Source: Penicillium oxalicum (Eukaryota; Ascomycota; Eurotiomycetes; Eurotiales; Aspergillaceae). From it: 64,000 nucleotides of DNA. The notes under the pieces were generated by a model. The model saw nothing but the letters and a program-made list of their open reading frames with translations, did not search any database and was not told the DNA's origin. The stretch is taken from positions 3,746,001 through 3,810,000 of the forward strand of contig NC_064654.1 in the NCBI RefSeq assembly GCF_001723175.1, read 5' to 3'. The position numbers and the translations under genes are program-made. Shown here in pieces: positions 1-11,045 of this stretch; position 1 is the first letter of the stretch, and every line of letters starts with the position of its first letter.

Positions 1-1105
1 CCTGACCACGTTGATGAAGACCCCTCTGACTGGAGATCAACAGGAATATGCCTCGATCTTGGAGGACTCGACGACCATCTTGTTGCAGGTCATCAATGAT
101 GTGTTAGACTACTCCAAGCTTTCCTCGGGGTCTTTCTCATTAACCACTGATGTGTTGAACGTTCCGAGCATCCTCAACGCCGTGGTTCGCAACTGCCAGC
201 CCTCCTTGAAAGCCGGGGTAGTCCTTGAGTCCACGATCGCCCCGGGCTTCCCTGAAAACACCAAGGGTGACCCATTGCGTTTTCGCCAGGTCCTTCAAAA
301 CTTGGTTGGAAACGCTGTCAAGTTCACCGAGAAAGGTTATGTACGGGTCAAAGCGTCGTACGCCGTCCATCCCAGTGATTCCCAGGCGTATGTCATCTCC
401 ATCCAGGTGGAAGACAGCGGCATCGGGGTTCCGGAGACCGCCGCGAACACGCTCTTCACCCCATTCACTCGCTTTGCCGATTCGGCTACCCGGCGTTACC
501 AGGGGACTGGACTCGGCCTCTCCATCTGCAAAAGTCTTGCTGAACTGATGGATGGTGCCGTTGGTTTTCACAACAATCCCCAGCAACCGGGCAGTGTGTT
601 TTGGCTGACCGTCAAGATGAGCCGTGTGGAGCGGCCCGTTGCGCGACTCTTCCGAAGCCTCCAATCGTCCGGCGAGTCACCGGTCGTTGATACATCTGTG
701 ATGTTGCAGAGAGTCGCCGCACAGAAACAGATCCTGTTGGTTGAGGATAACAAAGTCAACCAGACGATCATGCTCAAATTGCTGGGCACCCTCGGATTCC
801 AAAAGGTGGAGGCTGCGTGGGATGGTGCGGAAGCCGTGAGATTGGTCAAGCAGAAACCCTTGGCGTACCATGTCATCTTGATGGACATTAGCATGCCGGT
901 GATGGACGGCCTGACCGCGACTGAACAGATCCGCGAGATGAAGGTGAACGTGCCCATCATTGCGCTGACGGGGCATGCCTTGAAGGGAGACGCTGAAACA
1001 TACCTGTCACGAGGCATGGATGACTATATCGCCAAGCCACTCCATCGTCAGCAGATCATCGATGTGTTGTGGAAATGGTGTGGCTCGGACAGCCATGGCA
1101 GTTGA
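1..1105 (+). CDS. Hybrid sensor histidine kinase, C-terminal part (5' truncated)
   Basis: The reading frame is open from the window edge, so the gene starts upstream and the phosphoacceptor His box is outside the window. The visible part (about 365 aa) holds the end of the dimerisation helix (VINDVLDYSKL), then an HATPase domain with N box (NLVGNAVKFTEKG, about residues 98-109), G1 (DSGIG), F box (FTPFTRF) and G2 (GTGLGLS). A receiver domain follows (about residues 240-355), with acidic residues in LLVEDN, the phospho-acceptor Asp292 in ILMDISMPVMDG, the Thr of ALTGH and the Lys of AKPL. In fungi such proteins autophosphorylate on His, pass phosphate to their receiver Asp and then to Ypd1, feeding Ssk1/Skn7. 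The single exon ends at TGA. Class assignment needs the missing N-terminal sensor region. Numbering is from the first in-window residue I could place (base 11). Confidence 0.93.
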   Translation, partial: LTTLMKTPLTGDQQEYASILEDSTTILLQVINDVLDYSKLSSGSFSLTTDVLNVPSILNAVVRNCQPSLKAGVVLESTIAPGFPENTKGDPLRFRQVLQNLVGNAVKFTEKGYVRVKASYAVHPSDSQAYVISIQVEDSGIGVPETAANTLFTPFTRFADSATRRYQGTGLGLSICKSLAELMDGAVGFHNNPQQPGSVFWLTVKMSRVERPVARLFRSLQSSGESPVVDTSVMLQRVAAQKQILLVEDNKVNQTIMLKLLGTLGFQKVEAAWDGAEAVRLVKQKPLAYHVILMDISMPVMDGLTATEQIREMKVNVPIIALTGHALKGDAETYLSRGMDDYIAKPLHRQQIIDVLWKWCGSDSHGS

Positions 1106-1640
1106 TGCGGCTTTGATCCTCTCCACCACCAAAGCCTTTCCGTGCCTCTCAATCGCAGAACAGGGCTCTATACGCCGATTTCACTTTCGGTCTTGACCCG
1201 TCCTCAATACCAAACTCGCGTTCAATTGTACACTGGGGCTGCGGTTCCGGTGTGCATCTCGGACTCCCCAAAATGGCACCTGGTGCCGCGTTGGCCGAAT
1301 GGGCCCGAACGAACACTCCATGCTCTGGCTTTTGGTGGAGGACGTTGCTTCTTCCACACCTAGTACTGGTACCTGCGCTTAGTCCACCCTTTGATGAGTA
1401 TTGGCCGCGCAGACTCAGAATGTGATTCGCGGTCACGCACTCACCCTGTACCCGGTACTGTACATAGCTTATTTCAGGCGGCGGTTATGATCATGCAGGT
1501 GCGGATTACGGGTCAGCCCTTCAAAGCACCGTGAACGCACTCGCGTGTAAGGTTGTTTGCAGCAGCGAGTGATATTAGGCAGGCACCCCCAAACGCTCGC
1601 CGCATGTGGTGGCTTGTCGATTGAGCTCCTGCAGGGACTT

Positions 1641-1671
<31 letters not shown>

Positions 1672-3651
1672 AACTCTCCGCGCCGGATACTATCTCACGT
1701 ATCGTGTCAAGTACTTTGAAGGCCCAATGACGATGGCGCCTTTCGATACCTTAATCAGGAATAAATACTGAAGGTTTCCAACACCTCGAATCTATCTTGA
1801 ACCGTGCACGGTGTCACCTCCCCAGGATGTAAAAAAAAAAGAAAAAACCCGATCCCTTCTTCCTGGGTCGCCGGGTCTATTGTCTCGAGTATTTTCATGG
1901 TCCTTACTACAGGCAATGGTCTTCATCCCCCGATTTGAACGGTGTGCGAATGCATTGCCCATGCGTTACGTCGCATGGGACAGACTTCTCAAATGGCGGT
2001 ATATCTCTCTGTGCGCTCAGGTTCGCGGGCCCATGCCCTTGTAGATTGCTCGCGATGGGCTCCATTCTTCAATCCGTCAGGCTGTCTTGCTGGAGGAGGG
2101 AGAGGTTCAAGAGGCATAGCGTTGAGCAGGTAAGAAACGAGCTCAGTGGAACCAACTTGACATGACGTGCCGTTTGTGTCGTGGGGAAGGTTAACCTTCC
2201 GGGTCATCAAGGTTTCCGTGAATGCCTACTCTTGTTGAAATCATGATCCTTGTTCTTGCAGTTCTCCAGATGTACTTGCGTCAGGTACCGTGAAGATCAC
2301 TGGCTTGTTGCAACCCCCGCAGAAGCTCAGCTGGTCGGTGGTTCCATTTCCCACTGCGCGATGTATGATGGCTTGACATGGGTTTGGTCACTGATAATAT
2401 CCGGGAGTTATTGCCTGTGTCTCTTCTTGGCCTCGATGCCCCGAGTGAGATACTGTCTCACAAGTAGTCCGCAGGATCTGGCATGGCTAATCATCTTGCA
2501 GCGAGACCCTGAAGAACCCACACCGACAGGGCCGTTTAATTTTCTTTTCTCCTATCTTTTCCATCGTCTCCACAACCGAGTCTCTTCCTCTGTTGACTCC
2601 TTCCATGTCTTCCGATGTACCCCACCCGCCAGTTTCCTTTAGTCAAATGTCGACAATGGCAACACCGTCTTGGCAAGTGATTGTTCTTTTGCTTGCCCGC
2701 TCGGAGCAAACTCGCCGTCTACGAGGGTTGTCTATGAGCGAGAGTCCCGGATGCCCATCGTCAGATAACCAATCGTAGGAAATCAATGCCTCGCTGTTTG
2801 GCCCAATAAGAGACGGACGTGCCGTGCGCCCACGACAAACTCAGACAAGCTCGCGATACCCCGCCAAAAGGTTGGCCGGATCGCCCTTCTCTCAATCTCT
2901 CAATGAGGAAGGTGTCCTCCAATTGTACGAGCTGCGCCGTTTTTCTGCAGGGCTTATTGTGCAGGAGAAACAGGGAAAAGATTTCCACTTATCTTCTCCC
3001 GGTCTTATCCTGACCCATCATCGCATGGCGCGATCCCGACCAGATCGTGGATCACGTCGCTTAAGCATCGACGATCGACATTGATAATTTCTTAGCTAGG
3101 GAGGTCATCACTCGCATAGTCGCCATCGGTCCTCTTGTGCACACCAAAAGTCATTCTCTCTCCGTCTGAGCTCCGTTTGCAACGCCGATCGTTGTTGCAC
3201 TCGTTCTGAGTTGATTGCGCCCATGGTGTATCCAATTCACTTCCTACGAGGTCGGTGTGGAGAACGCACTTGATGAGCGAATTCTGAGATTTGACAGGAT
3301 CGTGAACGCAGGCCGTGTCCGCTGTCCGGTGGCAGCCGATATCCAGGCACCCCTCTTTGAGATAATGCAAGTGACCACCAAATTTGGCAAGAATCCTGGA
3401 ATTGGACAGGGGTCACGATGAGGGGAAGAGGGGACAATCAGCGATGGAGCGACGGAGCTCCGGGAGACAGGGCCCACGGCCTGTATAGCCTCGGAGAGAC
3501 TCGTCGTTGAGTCTTACTGGACTGAGGTTTATAATCTTCGTTGTCGGCTTGCTTGCTGTCCCCGGGGGGCTTTTCTTCTTCAGTACCAGCTTGTTTTGCA
3601 TGCCGTATCTCCCCTTGTATTCGTCGCAGAGGAGACCGTTGAATTGCACGC
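1106..3651. other. Gene-free spacer with 27-C homopolymer
   Basis: No ORF here has recognisable domains, good codon structure or intron-linked continuation. It holds the 3' flank of the histidine kinase, an uninterrupted run of 27 C at 1645-1671, an A-rich run near 1830-1845, and presumably the promoter and 5' UTR of the sedolisin. Several 60-130 codon ORFs occur on both strands and overlap one another, as expected by chance. Confidence 0.6.
1645..1671. repeat. Poly-C tract, 27 bases
   Basis: An uninterrupted run of C. It could be a real mononucleotide repeat or a place where assembly length is unreliable. Confidence 0.95.
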
Positions 3652-5937
3652 ATGATGGTCAAGTCTTCAACCTGGCTGCTGCTCGCAGCGGCTACGGCTG
3701 TCATGGCCATGCCCGCTCCCCACGAGTACGAGGTCCATGAGCGTCGAGACCAGGTTCCCGCCTCTTGGACCGACAGCAAGAAGCTCGACGGCTCAGTAAT
3801 GCTGCCCGTTCGAATTGGACTGACACAGTCCAACCTTGATCAAGGACACAATCTCCTGATGGAAATGTCTGTCACTCTACACTTGGACATAGCTCATCTG
3901 AGTCTCCTGCTGACGCTCTCACTGCTGCCCTCAGGTCCGACCCGTCATCTAGCAAGTACGGCAAATACATGACCGAAGCGGAGGTCCACGATTTCTTCGC
4001 GCCTGGTCAGAAGGCGATCGAGGACGTCCGATCCTGGCTTGAATCGTCTGGTATCTCCGGAGACCGTGTCAGTCACTCTGTGAACAAGCAGTGGTTACAG
4101 TTCGAGGCCAGTACCGAGGAGTTGGAGGCGCTTCTTCGCACTGAGTATCGTCTTTACTCGCATGCTCACACTGGCCGATCACACATTGCCTGCCGCGAGT
4201 CAGTTGACCCTTTCACAAGATATGACAGCGGAAATAAAACAAAAACAAAGGGGGGGGGGGGGGAGTAAAGCATCAAACCAACACTAACGTGGATTCATTT
4301 GTCCCAGATATCATATTCCTCGTTCAGTCCGCGAGCATATTGACTTCATCACCCCCGGTATTGTGCCTCGAGAGGTGACAGGCGTCTCTCCCATCGGCAA
4401 AGACAAGCTTAGCAAGCGCCGTGTCCAAGGCAACCCTGCCAAAATTCTCCCTGTTGCACCGGGCCTGATGGAAAAAATTCAAAAGGCGAACCCTTTGGAT
4501 TCTTGTGACACTGCGGTGACCCCCGAGTGTATTCAACGTAGGTGATTTCGGATGCACACCAGCACCTCTGAATGATGAGCAGGCAATTGTTTGAGCGATC
4601 CTCTGACATGAATGTTGCCACAGAGTTGTACAACATTCCCAAGGGTCACTCGGCGACTCCCGGCAATGAGTTGGGCATTTTCGAGGCTCTGGGCGATGTC
4701 TACGCACAAGAGGACCTGGATTTGTTCTTCAAGAACTTTGCACCGTATGCTCCTTCTCTCCCCTCGCCTTCCTTGGCTGATTCGTGTCGCCATGGACCAT
4801 GTGCGCTGACCTTCACGCAGTGAGATCCCCATTGGAACTCATCCCAAGCTCGAGGGAGTTGATGGTGGAGTGGCTCCTACGACACCTGCCAACGCTGGTG
4901 CCGAGTCCGATCTGGATTTCCAGATTTCGTATCCGATCATCTGGCCGCAGAATTCCATCCTCTTCCAAACCGATGACATGGTCTACGAGAGCAACTACAC
5001 TTACCTGGGCTTCCTCAACACCTTTTTGGATGCCATCGATGGCTCGTACTGTAGCGAAGTCTCTCCCCTGGACCCTCCCTATCCGGATCCCGCGCCCGGT
5101 GGCTACAAAGGTCACCTGCAATGTGGAGTTTACAAGAAGCCCACGGTGATTTCCATCTCCTACGGGGGCGCCGAGGCCGATCTGCCCATTTCCTATCAGC
5201 GACGTCAATGCAACGAATTCTTGAAGCTCGGCATTCAGGGCGTCTCCGTGGTCGTTTCGTCAGGCGATTCGGGCGTGCAGGGTGCCCGAGGGGATCCCAC
5301 ACCGAGTAGCTGCCTGGGCCAAACCGGCAAGATCTTTGCGCCCGATTTCCCCGCGAACTGCCCCTATCTGACGGCCGTGGGTGCGACGGTGATCCCAGCC
5401 GGGGCCAAGGCCCAGTCTCACCAGGAAGTGGCCGTGTCTCGCTTCCCGTCGGGGGGTGGCTTCAGCAACATCTACGAGCGTCCTCTGTATCAATCCTGGG
5501 CGGTGGCGAATTACTTTTCCAAGGCCGACCCGGGATATCCCTACTACGAGAGTGTCAACAACCAGAGCTTCGGGGCCCACGGGGGCATTTACAATCGCAT
5601 CGGTCGTGGGTATCCGGACGTGTCTGCCATTGGCGACAATGTGGTGATTTATAACAACCAGACCGCCGTCAAGATCGGGGGTACGTCAGCCTCGGCGCCC
5701 GTTTTTGCGGCGATTCTGGTTCGCATCAACGAGGAACGACTGGCCGTCGGCAAGCCGACCGTGGGATTCGTCAATCCCGTGCTGTATGCGCATCCCGAGG
5801 CCTTTTTTGATGTGACTCAGGGGACCAATCCGGGCTGTGGGACCAAGGGATTCAGTGCCGCGGCGGGTTGGGATCCGTTGACGGGGCTGGGTACTCCGAA
5901 CTACCAAGCTTTGTTGAAGGTGTTTATGGGCCATTGA
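3652..5937 (+). CDS. Secreted sedolisin (S53), tripeptidyl-peptidase type
   Basis: Exons by splice sites and frame: 3652-3866, 3935-4198, 4308-4537, 4624-4744, 4821-5937, giving 648 aa (a second ATG at 3655 may be the true start). It has a signal peptide (MVKSSTWLLLAAATAVMAMP), a Pro_kumamolisin propeptide (about 30-190), then the S53 catalytic domain. Catalytic residues of the family are visible: Glu305/Asp309 in AESDLDFQ and Ser566 in GGTSAS. The oxyanion Asp probably lies in SSGDSGVQ, and the C-terminal calcium-site region GWDPLTGLGTPN is present. Fungal sedolisins are secreted, self-activated at acid pH, and release tripeptides from protein N-termini. Intron 2 contains a long G run (4251-4263) and a CTAAC branch site. 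Which Sed paralogue this is cannot be told by eye. Confidence 0.93.
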
Positions 5938-6940
5938 GTCTGGAGATTTGGAGGGCTGGAGGTGGAGTACGCTTTTCGCCCTCTTTGCTGTTGAGACCGT
6001 GGCCGGGCAGCTCCCGAGTTTCCCGAGCAACAAGCGTCGAAGGAAAAGAAAAAAAAAATCTTTGCATGGGTAGTATGGAGGACAGGACGCGATCCCATCG
6101 GGGCGAGATTTGCTCTTCACCATTTTTTTCACGTGTAGATCTCTCAAAAGAAATCATGAGAAGGCGGAATTCAGCGAGTAGCAGCAGCCACATCAGCCTC
6201 ACCTGCCTGCACCTGATTGGTATGTACCTAATTCAGACTGGGATGGGAAACAGCGCAATAGGGTACAGGAATCGTCAGAGAGGAAACGAGGTAGTACAGT
6301 AGTCACCAAGGTAGCGTAAGGACTACATACGGAGGAGATAGATCAGGAAGTCCATCGCATGTCAGCAGGTGGCGGGGAAAACAATTCCCCCCGATCGCGA
6401 TGCATGACATCAATGCCCGACGGCCATCTGCGACGAGTGGAGCAGTTGGCATGAAGCATCGAACCCTCTCGATCCACGGAACGGGTCCTCATTATTAACC
6501 CGCTCCAATCCACTGCAGTCGCTGGCCTTCAGGATACAGCGGGTGGTCGTTGGAGATGCCACTTGCGAGAGAAGGTCCAGCCGCAAAACATCGGCGGAGC
6601 CACCCCGTTTCAACAAGTTTATTTGGCTCTCCATCTTTGTAGGGGTCAAAACGGCAAATGGATGTCCCACATGGCGTCAGTAATATAGTCATTGGAGTCA
6701 ATAAACTGCCCTTCTTTTTTTTGGCTTGTGTATTGGTGGAGAGTTCCATTTTGCAGAGGAGAAACAGGTCCCCCCCCCCCTCCGTCGCTATTAAACCGGA
6801 GGATCACCCACACGACTCGCCGCGCTCGTGTAATGCTCAAAGAGCTCTTCCGTCCAGTGATTCCAATAATCAATCTTCAGAAATCTTCCCTGACGACACC
6901 TCTCTTCACTCCCCTGTCACGTTCCCTCCACACCACCATC
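5938..6940. other. Spacer: sedolisin 3' flank and reductase promoter
   Basis: No supported gene. The right part is the promoter and leader of the aldo-keto reductase. It includes the galacturonate-type element at 6732-6740, a C run at 6771-6781, and a pyrimidine/CACCATC leader just before the ATG at 6941. Confidence 0.6.
6732..6740 (-). promoter_or_regulatory. Match to galacturonate-responsive element (TCCNCCAAT)
   Basis: ATTGGTGGA on the + strand is TCCACCAAT on the - strand. This is an exact match to the TCCNCCAAT element reported for D-galacturonate-induced genes of Aspergillus (GaaR regulon). It lies about 200 bp upstream of the reductase ATG. A 9-mer with one free position occurs by chance, so the support comes from location and gene function together. 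Confidence 0.5.
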
Positions 6941-8856
6941 ATGTCTCTCGGCAAGAAGGTCACTTTGAACACCGGTGCTCAGATTCCGTGAGTTGCACCC
7001 GGTTGCATACTCGCCCGAGTCATTCCCCCGAGGGTCGCAATTGAGTCACACTGACCGGTCGGTCCATCTAGGCAATTGGGCTTTGGCACCTGGCAATCGG
7101 CCCCCGGCGAGGTGGGCGAGGCCGTTTACGAGGCTCTGAAGGCGGGTTATCGCCATCTGGTATGTTCCGCTTCTTTCCCATATATGTTTGCACTCCCCCG
7201 CGTTCACCATCGGTGGGACATGCACGAGCCGTGTCGACGCTCAGTGTGGAGGCCGCGCTCGCTGGCAAGCTTTGACACTGACGCGGCTTCTAGGATCTTG
7301 CAACCATGTACGTGACAAGCGCCGCCATCGCTGTAAATGCGATAAATCTTCGACCGTTCCGGCCCTCCCTCGCCCATCACACTCGCCCAATTCAGGCTCT
7401 GGGAGAGATGGAGGGAGAGAATGGAAACCGCTAGAATCTGGGGCCCAGGCTAAACAAAATGCTCTGGAGTGCAGCTACCAAAACCAGCGCGAGGTCGCAG
7501 CCGGCATCAAGCGCGCTTTCAAGGAAGTTCCTGGTCTGAAGCGTGAGGACCTTTTCATTGTACGTGGTTTCCCATTGAAGGTCATGGATGTTGACCCCGC
7601 CTTCATTTCGATCGTCAAATTTGCTTGTCATGTCTGGGGCGATTCAATTGCTGACCACGCTGACGTGTTATCCACCGGATTGCAGACCTCTAAACTGTGG
7701 AACAAGTATGCAGACTCCCACTAACACCCTTGTTTCTCTCGGGCCGTGGAAGACTAACAAGACATAGCCAGCACCGCCCCGAGGTCGTGGAGGCTTCCTT
7801 GGATGCCTGCCTTGCCGAGCTAGAGCTTGAATACCTGGACGTGAGTACATCTTTTGACGATTCGTTGAAAATGCAATGAATGCAGCGGCTGACCCATCCC
7901 AGCTCTACCTGGTTCACTGGCCTGTGGCATTCAAGCAAGGAGACGCGTATTTCCCCCGTATTGAAGGCAGCACCGTCGAGGGCGGCGATGTTGTTATCGA
8001 CGACGAGGTTTCCATTGTGGACACCTGGAAGGGTCAGTATCTCCATTCTTTCGCAGAGAAACCCCATCGACGTCCCTCAACCTGTTGTATCTCGTGCTGA
8101 CTCCGCTGTCCGCTCGTGCAACAGCCATGACTCAGCTTCCCAAGAGCAAGGCCCGTGCCGTGGGTGTCTCGAACCACACCATTGAGCACCTTGAGGCTAT
8201 CATCAACGGCACTGGGGTGGTGCCTGCCGCTAACCAGATCGAACGCCACCCAGTCCTGCAGAGCAACGACCTGGTTGAATACTGCCAAAAGAAGGGCATT
8301 CACATCACTGCTTATTCAGTATGTCGATGTTTGCCACCTACCCTCTGGTCTCCGCGCGAGGAAGAAAACTTGACAGACACTGACGACTGGTATCCGACTA
8401 GGCCTTTGGTAACAACGTGATCGGAGCTCCTCTGCTGATTACACGCCCGGAAATTAAGGAAGTGGCCGAGTCGGTCGCCAAGCGGACCGGCCAGGAGGTC
8501 ACTGGGGCCCACGTTATTCTCGCGTGGTCGCAAGTCGGCGGCCACAGCGTGATCCCCAAGTCGGTCACGCCGTCACGCATTCGAGACAACTTCAAGGAGA
8601 TCGAACTCACTCCCGAAGAGGTGGAGAAGATCAGCACCTTGGGCAAGGACCGCAAGCGTTACAACACCCCATTCCCCACTTGTACGTGTTGCCTCCCCCT
8701 CCAGTTGCATATACAGACCACAAATTGCACATCATGCAAGAAACGTGGCAATACTGGCATGGAAACTGACCTGATTGAATAGACAAGCCTCGCTGGAACA
8801 TCAATATCTTCGGTGAGCCCGAGGAGGCGCCTGCCACCTACAAGGTGAAGCTGTGA
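6941..8856 (+). CDS. NADPH-dependent aldo-keto reductase (GaaD/LarA-like)
   Basis: Ten exons: 6941-6987, 7072-7159, 7293-7306, 7475-7559, 7686-7705, 7768-7840, 7903-8032, 8125-8318, 8402-8681, 8783-8856, giving 334 aa in perfect frame. The AKR tetrad is present: Asp46, Tyr51 (DLATIY), Lys81 (TSKLW) and His114 (LVHW). The cofactor region includes the late VIPKS motif (HSVIPKS), typical of NADPH-using AKRs. From memory the N-terminus (VTLNTGAQIPQLGFGTW) resembles the fungal L-glyceraldehyde/glycerol and L-arabinose reductases (GaaD/LarA); the exact substrate is inference. GaaD performs the last step of D-galacturonate catabolism, which would fit the neighbouring pectin esterase and the promoter element at 6732. 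The 14-nt and 20-nt exons are unusually small, yet they encode the catalytic segments around Asp46 and Lys81. Confidence 0.9.
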
Positions 8857-9603
8857 ATTTGGAACACACCCCTTGAACGTATCTAATGTACGAATGTACG
8901 AATGAATGAGAAAAAAAAAAAACACGCTGACGCACGGCTTGAATTTCCACACAATGACTGATAAATTTTCCCTCGTATTCCGCCTTGACATAGATGTGAT
9001 TGTACTTTACTCACAGTAATGCTACTGCGCTTGCTGAAAATACAAGAAAAAAAAAGCCACCAATAAAACGAGGCTATTTGTCCCTCGGGCCAAAGGTGTC
9101 CGGCGCAATAGGTACAAGACGCAAGGCCCAAGATTATGGCTTGTCTGATCGTGGCAACTGCAGAAACCAATTTCCCTTCGAATCGTTCGGCAGATCTCTT
9201 CGCGAGTTTCATCTTTCATCTTTCATCTCCACATAACTTCCCCGCAATTTGGGGATCGACGCCATCCGCCGTTGCGGAACCAAATGTGTGCAGATGGTCC
9301 TCTCCGCAAAGACGCAGTGAAATGGCCCCAGTTCGTTGGTGGAATTATCCTGTGGCGTGAGACAACCGTCATGAAGGATAGAGATATACCGAGGAGACCG
9401 GAATCGCTGACGAACCCCTTGGACTGAAAGAAAGGGAGAGAAAATGAAAATAAATAAAGCCAGAAAGTCTCACGAGTCAGAAGCTCTTCCATAGAACCTT
9501 TATTGCCAACGCAGAAGTCAGAAACCGTTTCTGAAAAGAGCAGAGCACATGCGCGGGATCAGTTGCTGATCGCTGGACTCGAAGCAAAGCAGGTCAAGTC
9601 ACA
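8857..9603. other. Spacer between reductase and acetylesterase
   Basis: No gene seen. It holds the reductase 3' end and the acetylesterase promoter. Two sequences resemble the galacturonate element: CCACCAAT at 9057-9064 (+ strand; preceded by G rather than T) and a one-mismatch copy on the - strand (TCCACCAAC) at about 9333-9341. Confidence 0.55.
9057..9064 (+). promoter_or_regulatory. CCACCAAT, partial galacturonate element
   Basis: Matches the CCNCCAAT core but lacks the leading T. It lies about 540 bp upstream of the acetylesterase ATG and just downstream of the reductase, so its assignment is weak. Confidence 0.25.
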
Positions 9604-10395
9604 ATGTTTGGCGGAATGTCTTTCATATTGTTCCTCACCATCGTGGGTGGGGTGCCAGCACTTCCATGTTCGATCTCTCAATCCGAGAGAATGTCCCCCT
9701 ATTTCATCCTCGCGGGGGATAGTACAACCGCTACGCAATCTTCCAACGGGGGAGGCTGGGGAGATGGATTCCTCAACACGACGCTGTTCCATGGCGCATC
9801 TGGGCACAACTTTGGGCACAATGGAGCCACGACGGTCAGCTTTCGAGCGGGTGGCGATTGGGACAAAGTGCTCACGACGGTCCATGATCTCCGTTGCGAC
9901 TATCATCCGTTCGTGACGATTCAGTTTGGCCATAACGACCAAAAGGCATCCGCCAACATCTCTCTCTCCCAATACACCGCGAATCTGGAGCAGTTGGTCA
10001 AGGACGTCGTCACTGCTGGAGCCACGCCTATTCTAGTGACACCTCTGTCCAGGCGCACCTACGACAACTCCACCGGAAGAACTCTGATTATTGAAAGCCT
10101 CACGGATCAAGCCGCCGCGACCATCACCGCGGCAAAGAAGAGCGGTGCTCACTTGATTGACCTAAATCGCGCCAGCACAAATTATTTGAATGCCATTGGG
10201 CCCGAGAATGCCCACACGTACAATTTAAACCCGACTGACAATACTCATCTCAATATCCAAGGGAGTATAGTGTTTGGTGGCATGGTGGCGGGATTGATAC
10301 AGAGCGCATTCCCAGCGCTGCATGCACAAGGATATCTTCGGGAGAATCGGCGATTGGAGCAAGAAATCCGTCGAGGGATTTATTATTGGCCTTGA
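9604..10395 (+). CDS. Rhamnogalacturonan acetylesterase-like SGNH hydrolase
   Basis: A single exon of 263 aa starting with a hydrophobic signal peptide. SGNH blocks in order: block I AGDSTTA (nucleophile Ser), block II Gly in HNGATTVSF, block III FGHNDQ (Asn), and block V DNTHLN (Asp and His). This arrangement, GDST followed by GHND, is that of CE12 rhamnogalacturonan acetylesterases, which remove acetyl groups from the galacturonic acid backbone of hairy pectin outside the cell. Length fits the family. The C-terminus carries a charged tail (RENRRLEQEIRR) that may be a species-specific extension. It lies downstream of and codirectional with the reductase. Confidence 0.88.
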   Translation: MFGGMSFILFLTIVGGVPALPCSISQSERMSPYFILAGDSTTATQSSNGGGWGDGFLNTTLFHGASGHNFGHNGATTVSFRAGGDWDKVLTTVHDLRCDYHPFVTIQFGHNDQKASANISLSQYTANLEQLVKDVVTAGATPILVTPLSRRTYDNSTGRTLIIESLTDQAAATITAAKKSGAHLIDLNRASTNYLNAIGPENAHTYNLNPTDNTHLNIQGSIVFGGMVAGLIQSAFPALHAQGYLRENRRLEQEIRRGIYYWP

Positions 10396-11045
10396 TCAAG
10401 AGATTCGGCTTCTTTGAGAGAAAATTCTCATGGGCCCGCTGACGTGTAAATTCAGCCATACTCAGCCCGCAACATTGTGAAAAAGAAAAAAAAAATATTC
10501 TTCTCGTTTCGATGTGCCTCACTACAACACATGGATCTCTTGAAACAACAAGTGTAGTTTAATCCGGTAGAAGCAACAGAGGAAGCATGTGCTTGAAAGG
10601 CCCTTGTAATCGATACGCATTGGCATGATTAGGTTGTAATCGATACGCATGGGCATGATTAGGTCGCTCATGAACTTGCTTTCCTCATTCACTTCGGAAT
10701 TTTTCGTTTCTCTATCGCTACATACCCTACAGATTGATAGTCTCCCGCGAGAGTATAGTGAAACTTTTCAAAGAAACTGTTTTTTGGGGGGGGATGAATA
10801 ATATAATTTGATTTATGACCCTAAAATGCATATGCTCCAGAAAGAACTCAAGTGGAAATGAAAAAAAAAGGCTTGTCGAAATCTGGAACCCTGCATATGA
10901 CAGAATTTCCAGGCAGAAAACATCTAGTAATGACCAAGGAAGCCAAAACGGCGGTTTATTAGGGAAGAAGAAATAACCCAATCAAAAGGAAAATGAGACA
11001 AAAGGACTGTGCGATTGTGTGGATGAGACACAGGCAGGCGGTTGA
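10396..11045. other. Convergent spacer with a 30-bp tandem duplication
   Basis: 3' flanks of the acetylesterase (+) and GT2 (-). It contains the tandem repeat at 10604-10663 and short A and G homopolymers. No gene seen. Confidence 0.6.
10604..10663. repeat. Tandem duplication, 2 x 30 bp
   Basis: Units 10604-10633 and 10634-10663 are identical except for one T/G difference. Each contains TAATCGATACGCAT. Confidence 0.9.
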
